DNA of 64,000 nt, from positions 434,001 to 498,000 of the forward strand of contig JAOCPU010000009.1 in NCBI GenBank assembly GCA_035772785.1. Direction: 5' to 3'. A program made the position numbers and the translations under genes. How positions within the stretch are numbered: position 1 is the stretch's first letter; every line of letters begins with the position of its first letter. A model generated the notes under the pieces. The model was given only the letters and a program-made list of their open reading frames with translations, had not been told where the DNA came from and ran no database searches. The stretch comes from Phlebiopsis flavidoalba. Its lineage: Eukaryota > Basidiomycota > Agaricomycetes > Polyporales > Phanerochaetaceae. Below, in pieces: positions 61,101 through 64,000 of this stretch.

Positions 61101-64000
61101 AAGAGGTGACTGCATCGAATGAGATGGCGATCGATCCCGCGCTGTTAGGAGATGAGACGGGTGTAGCCACCCCATCACAAGAGGTATGTCTTCATTGCTC
61201 CAAACTTTCCTTGAACCATATTTGACTCTGTAAGATATCAACGGAGAGTGTGTCTACTACGAAGCCTCCAAATGGCGTGCTGGCTAAGCGACCACCTCCC
61301 ACCTCGCCCTCGCTTCGCCATCGTCGTCGAAAACGGTTCAAGACTGACTGGAGTGCCAACTATCGCTCTCGCACAAAATATCCACACTTTTCAGTCTCAG
61401 TCGACAAAGAGAGGTGCTGCTGGTCTTGGAAAGAATCGGTGGAATCATCCAACTCGAGCAGTAAAGAAATTTACGACGAGCACGCCGCGGAGGTCGAGAC
61501 GCTCTTGAAAGCCGGAGAACTCACAAGCTCTCTTTGCAGGCTCTCGCATCGACAAGCGCACCATGATAGCCCACTCTGGATGAGCGGAGTCGCAGGGCAG
61601 GATAAAGTCACTTAAAGTCCATCGTAACCTCTCCCCACCGGGTGTTCCTCGACAGATCAGAATCACGTCTACTTGCCTGATACACCGGAGGAGACAGTGA
61701 AGGAATTCTTGAGTGGGATCACCGTCGACGGCTCCTTCCAACAATGTCATCTTTTACCCTCTCCCGTCATCCAAGGTTGTCGATGAAGTGGAGCATTTGG
61801 TTGGCAAGCTACTCCGCAAAGGCTCTCGACGTCTAGCTTTCTGTAATATTGCTTGATCACGGGGTTAAAGACCGTGACCCAGACAGAGCGGCGCAACTCT
61901 CCTGCGGGCAGACGAGGATACGACCTCCAGGGCCCTCATTGTTGACAGAACCTAACACGATTTATTCAGCAGTATGGGTTTATCGTTGGCAAGATCGCAA
62001 GAGTCAAAGCGCTACATCTACATGTCACGCAAACTCCTCATAGAAGGATCCTCGCCTTGCATCGTATCTCCAGACCAACGCATCGTCCATTTCTCCTACT
62101 TCTCTTCAAGAACTACCCGTCTCGGTGTATGCAGCTATTGTGTCTTGTTCGCGTGCACAGCGAAGAACTCCAAATCTCGTGCTCCTTCCGGTGAAACTCT
62201 TGGCACCCCAGAGGGACGTCTCAAGAGGCCCAGCCCCCACCCCCACTCCGTGATCTGTCGCCGTCTATCCAGGAAGCCTTCGAGATTTCACAAAGCCACG
62301 GTCACGCATGAGGATGCTCGACAACTTGGGGCTTTTGGAGTCTCTGGGATTGATCGTACCCCTCCGGGAGACCACAGATGACACCGTACCGTATGATTAC
62401 CTGCGAGCCGCGCGATTCGCATCCAGCGACGTTCGAACGGACAACCTGCGAATCCGGGGCCACCACAGTCGCTCCGCAGTACTGGATGATCACCCCTCCT
62501 CAGCTCCCTTGTTCATGTGGGCGCTTCAAATCGACGAACAGGATCCACCTTTCTATCGAGAGGCGTCGGTTATGTCGCCCACCGAGGCAGAAGAATTCTG
62601 GGGCGAGCTACAACGTATATCTTTGAACGCCGTAAGAGTGCAAGAAAACCCTCAATGAGATGCCTGCTGAGATGGTTGCGGAGGAAAATTCCCTCCCAGA
62701 AAACGTGCCTCTAGCTACGGCCAGGCTGTGCGCCGTCCGGCTCAGTGAGAGTACCGCCTACAATTTCTCCTGGTTCCAGAAGCAGTACTTGAAGAAGTAC
62801 CACCGACGTAGCCACTGCAACTACTCCATTTGCAGGATGAAGCAACTGGTGAGGCTCGTTTGGCTCATATCGCATCAATTGTCTGCGCGCCCAAGGATCA
62901 GGTCATACGCTTCTACGAGCACGAACATACAAAGCTGCTTAAAGACCACAAGCAAATTCGCTCACGCAGGACTTCAAAGCGAAGAGCGCAAGGAGGAACA
63001 CAGGACTACTATCGCTCAAAAAGCAGCAGAGGCCAAGGCTCAGCGCGAGGAGAGATGGGACGCGCTGATCGCTCGCCTGTACCCCTGAACCACCAAAGGG
63101 AACTTTTGTGGACTGCGTGTGTTCGTAATCTTCGCGTTTCAAAATTCATGCAGGAACCCGCCGGCCGAGACATGGAGAAGTGGGGAAACGAGCTGAAGAA
63201 CGCGGAAGAAGAGTCAAGCTCAGTCAACGCGACTACGACCGTCCTTCACCCGGATGCCTCAAGCACCCCATCTCCGCACCGCCTCCAATCGCATTCGGCT
63301 CCCAAGAGAAGTCTGTCGATGATCTCATCGCACACTAAACAGATGCCTTTGACAGAGAAGAAAGCCGTCCCGAAGAAGGCTAAAGGAAAAGGCAAAGACG
63401 AGGGCAAGGGTAAGGGTAAGGAGAAAGGGAAAGGCCAGTACGAAGACGGTATGTCTGTCCGTCTTACAATGTGAGCATCAACGATTCAGCCCTGACATCA
63501 TAATAGAAAAAAAACAGCGTCGTGCACGATTTCAATGGAACAAGGACTTAGATGAACTTGCTCGCGATGCAGCAGCCGTGATCAAAGCCCGCTGCCGTGG
63601 CAAGCGCGTCCAATGGGCCGCCCTAGACAGGTTTTCATCGCTACCACACCAAACTCTGTCCGCCAGCGTATCCTTACCCTTCTGGACATGCAGGCCAGGC
63701 CAGTTACGCGAAGCGGCTCGAAGATCGTTGGTATGAGCTATGGAGGCGCCATCTCGGGACGCCCGAGTTACCCGATGAGGATCCAGGAAAGTCCGACGAA
63801 CTTCGACCTCAAGGCGCATATCACGTGTTCCTCCGACACCACGTCTGACAAAAATGCGATGTAAGTACCTGCCAAACCACATTTAAATTGCCCATTGATT
63901 GCCTTGCATAGACGGGTCGGCTTAGTACAGATCGAGCAGCCGGATGCTGTGGCCCTCCCAGAGTCGATAGACGCCCTGTATGAGAGGTGGACCGTCGCAG
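58113..64000 (+). CDS. TFIIIC B-block-binding subunit (Tfc3/tau138 type), 5' part; runs off the window
   Basis: This is the largest TFIIIC subunit, which contacts the tRNA-gene B box to start RNA polymerase III transcription. Seen: an ATG at 58113 (MDELLQHCIRELAFEGDLG); a 126-bp intron; then RLRDFIADYHRQ. Next: SLTLIPDAALRSLDELEAQY (58521-58580), the B-block winged-helix segment LQLIARGRENGLSAVDLNRK (58739-58797) and VKLKKSGVGTNLCIHKYFFD (58911-58968), an acidic patch (59000-59080), HTRLRELEAEGFIE (59313-59355), YYTHEHYVQVAERENLEHQF (59822-59882), four AT-hook KKRGRP motifs (60155-60367), RRRKRFKTDWSANYRSRTKY (61321-61380), LPDTPEETV-like sequence near 61675, RMRMLDNLGLLESLGLIVPL (62305-62365), YNFSWFQKQYLKKY near 62760-62802, a Lys/Gly tract (63380-63437) and DLDELARDAAAVIKARCRGK (63548-63607). 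Frame changes are common. The C-terminus is missing. Confidence 0.87.
58199..58260 (+). other. tRNA-derived element with B box and Pol III terminator inside TFIIIC-subunit intron 1
   Basis: Inside the intron at 58168-58293 lies a perfect T-arm: GTGGG-TTCGAAC-CCCAC (58231-58247), which contains the B-box consensus GGTTCGAANCC. It is followed by ATCCGCC (58248-58254), shaped like a 3' acceptor strand, and TCTTTT (58255-58260), a Pol III stop. GGCGTAT at 58199-58205 pairs with ATCCGCC at six of seven positions, but only 25 nt lie between it and the T-arm, so a full D-arm and anticodon arm do not fit. It is read as a truncated tRNA or isolated TFIIIC site, not a working tRNA gene. Confidence 0.6.
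60155..60367 (+). repeat. Tandem AT-hook repeats in the TFIIIC subunit
   Basis: Four KKRGRP cores appear in one uninterrupted frame, spaced 17, 22 and 25 residues apart. The last two lie within a near-duplicate unit, ATVSAPAAPKKRGRPR. AT-hooks bind the minor groove of AT-rich DNA. Weaker related cores follow near 60553 and 60812. Confidence 0.85.

Overview
The window is nuclear DNA of a filamentous basidiomycete, most likely an agaricomycete. Genes are dense and cut by many GT-AG introns of about 50-65 bp. The recognisable proteins are fungal housekeeping proteins: ALG10, Spc7, kinesin-6, tricalbin, RINT1/Tip20, MCM3, PRP17, a PRELI protein and the B-block subunit of TFIIIC. Nearly every conserved gene is broken by single-base frameshifts, often at homopolymers, while the protein signal simply continues in another frame. 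This looks like uncorrected long-read sequence rather than mass pseudogenisation. The small PRELI gene at 56829-57489 reads through cleanly.

Layout. 14-1932 (+) ALG10; 2203-4367 (+) an unrecognised coiled-coil protein; 5303-6840 (+) an Old Yellow Enzyme-type oxidoreductase; 7195-11698 (-) kinetochore protein Spc7; 12045-15644 (+) a kinesin-6 motor, head to head with Spc7; 16044-21918 (-) a tricalbin with SMP and C2 domains. From 21.9 to 25.3 kb only a small secreted-protein candidate is seen. Then come tRNA-Gln(CUG) with a 7-nt intron (25341-25418, -), a HAD-type 5'-nucleotidase-like gene (25481-26599, -), a beta-carbonic anhydrase (26997-27721, -), RINT1/Tip20 (29391-32452, +) and MCM3 (32585-35634, -). 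35.6-41.5 kb is gene-poor, with a weak solo-LTR candidate and one clean two-exon hypothetical gene.

The most unusual locus is at 41495-42219 (-): a small secreted precursor made almost entirely of 11 tandem units. Each unit is a seven-residue core (AFEVTDW or AYQSTTW) followed by Lys-Arg and an acidic spacer. This is the architecture of Kex2-processed repeat proteins, which include pheromone-type precursors and the RiPP precursors of ustiloxin-like (dikaritin) pathways. I recognise no tailoring enzyme in the window, and I do not know these cores from any described peptide.

Further right: PRP17 (44955-47080, -), divergent from a Myb-like DNA-binding gene (47385-48180, +) that leads through Pro-rich coding traces into a C2H2 zinc-finger gene (49081-49746, +). 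About 6 kb with little recognisable coding follows, then the PRELI gene and the TFIIIC B-block-binding subunit (58113 to beyond the window end, +). Intron 1 of that last gene holds a perfect tRNA T-arm/B box, a 3' acceptor strand and a T-run. The binding site of the TFIIIC complex thus sits inside a gene for a TFIIIC subunit, which suggests either an autoregulatory element or a tRNA remnant.
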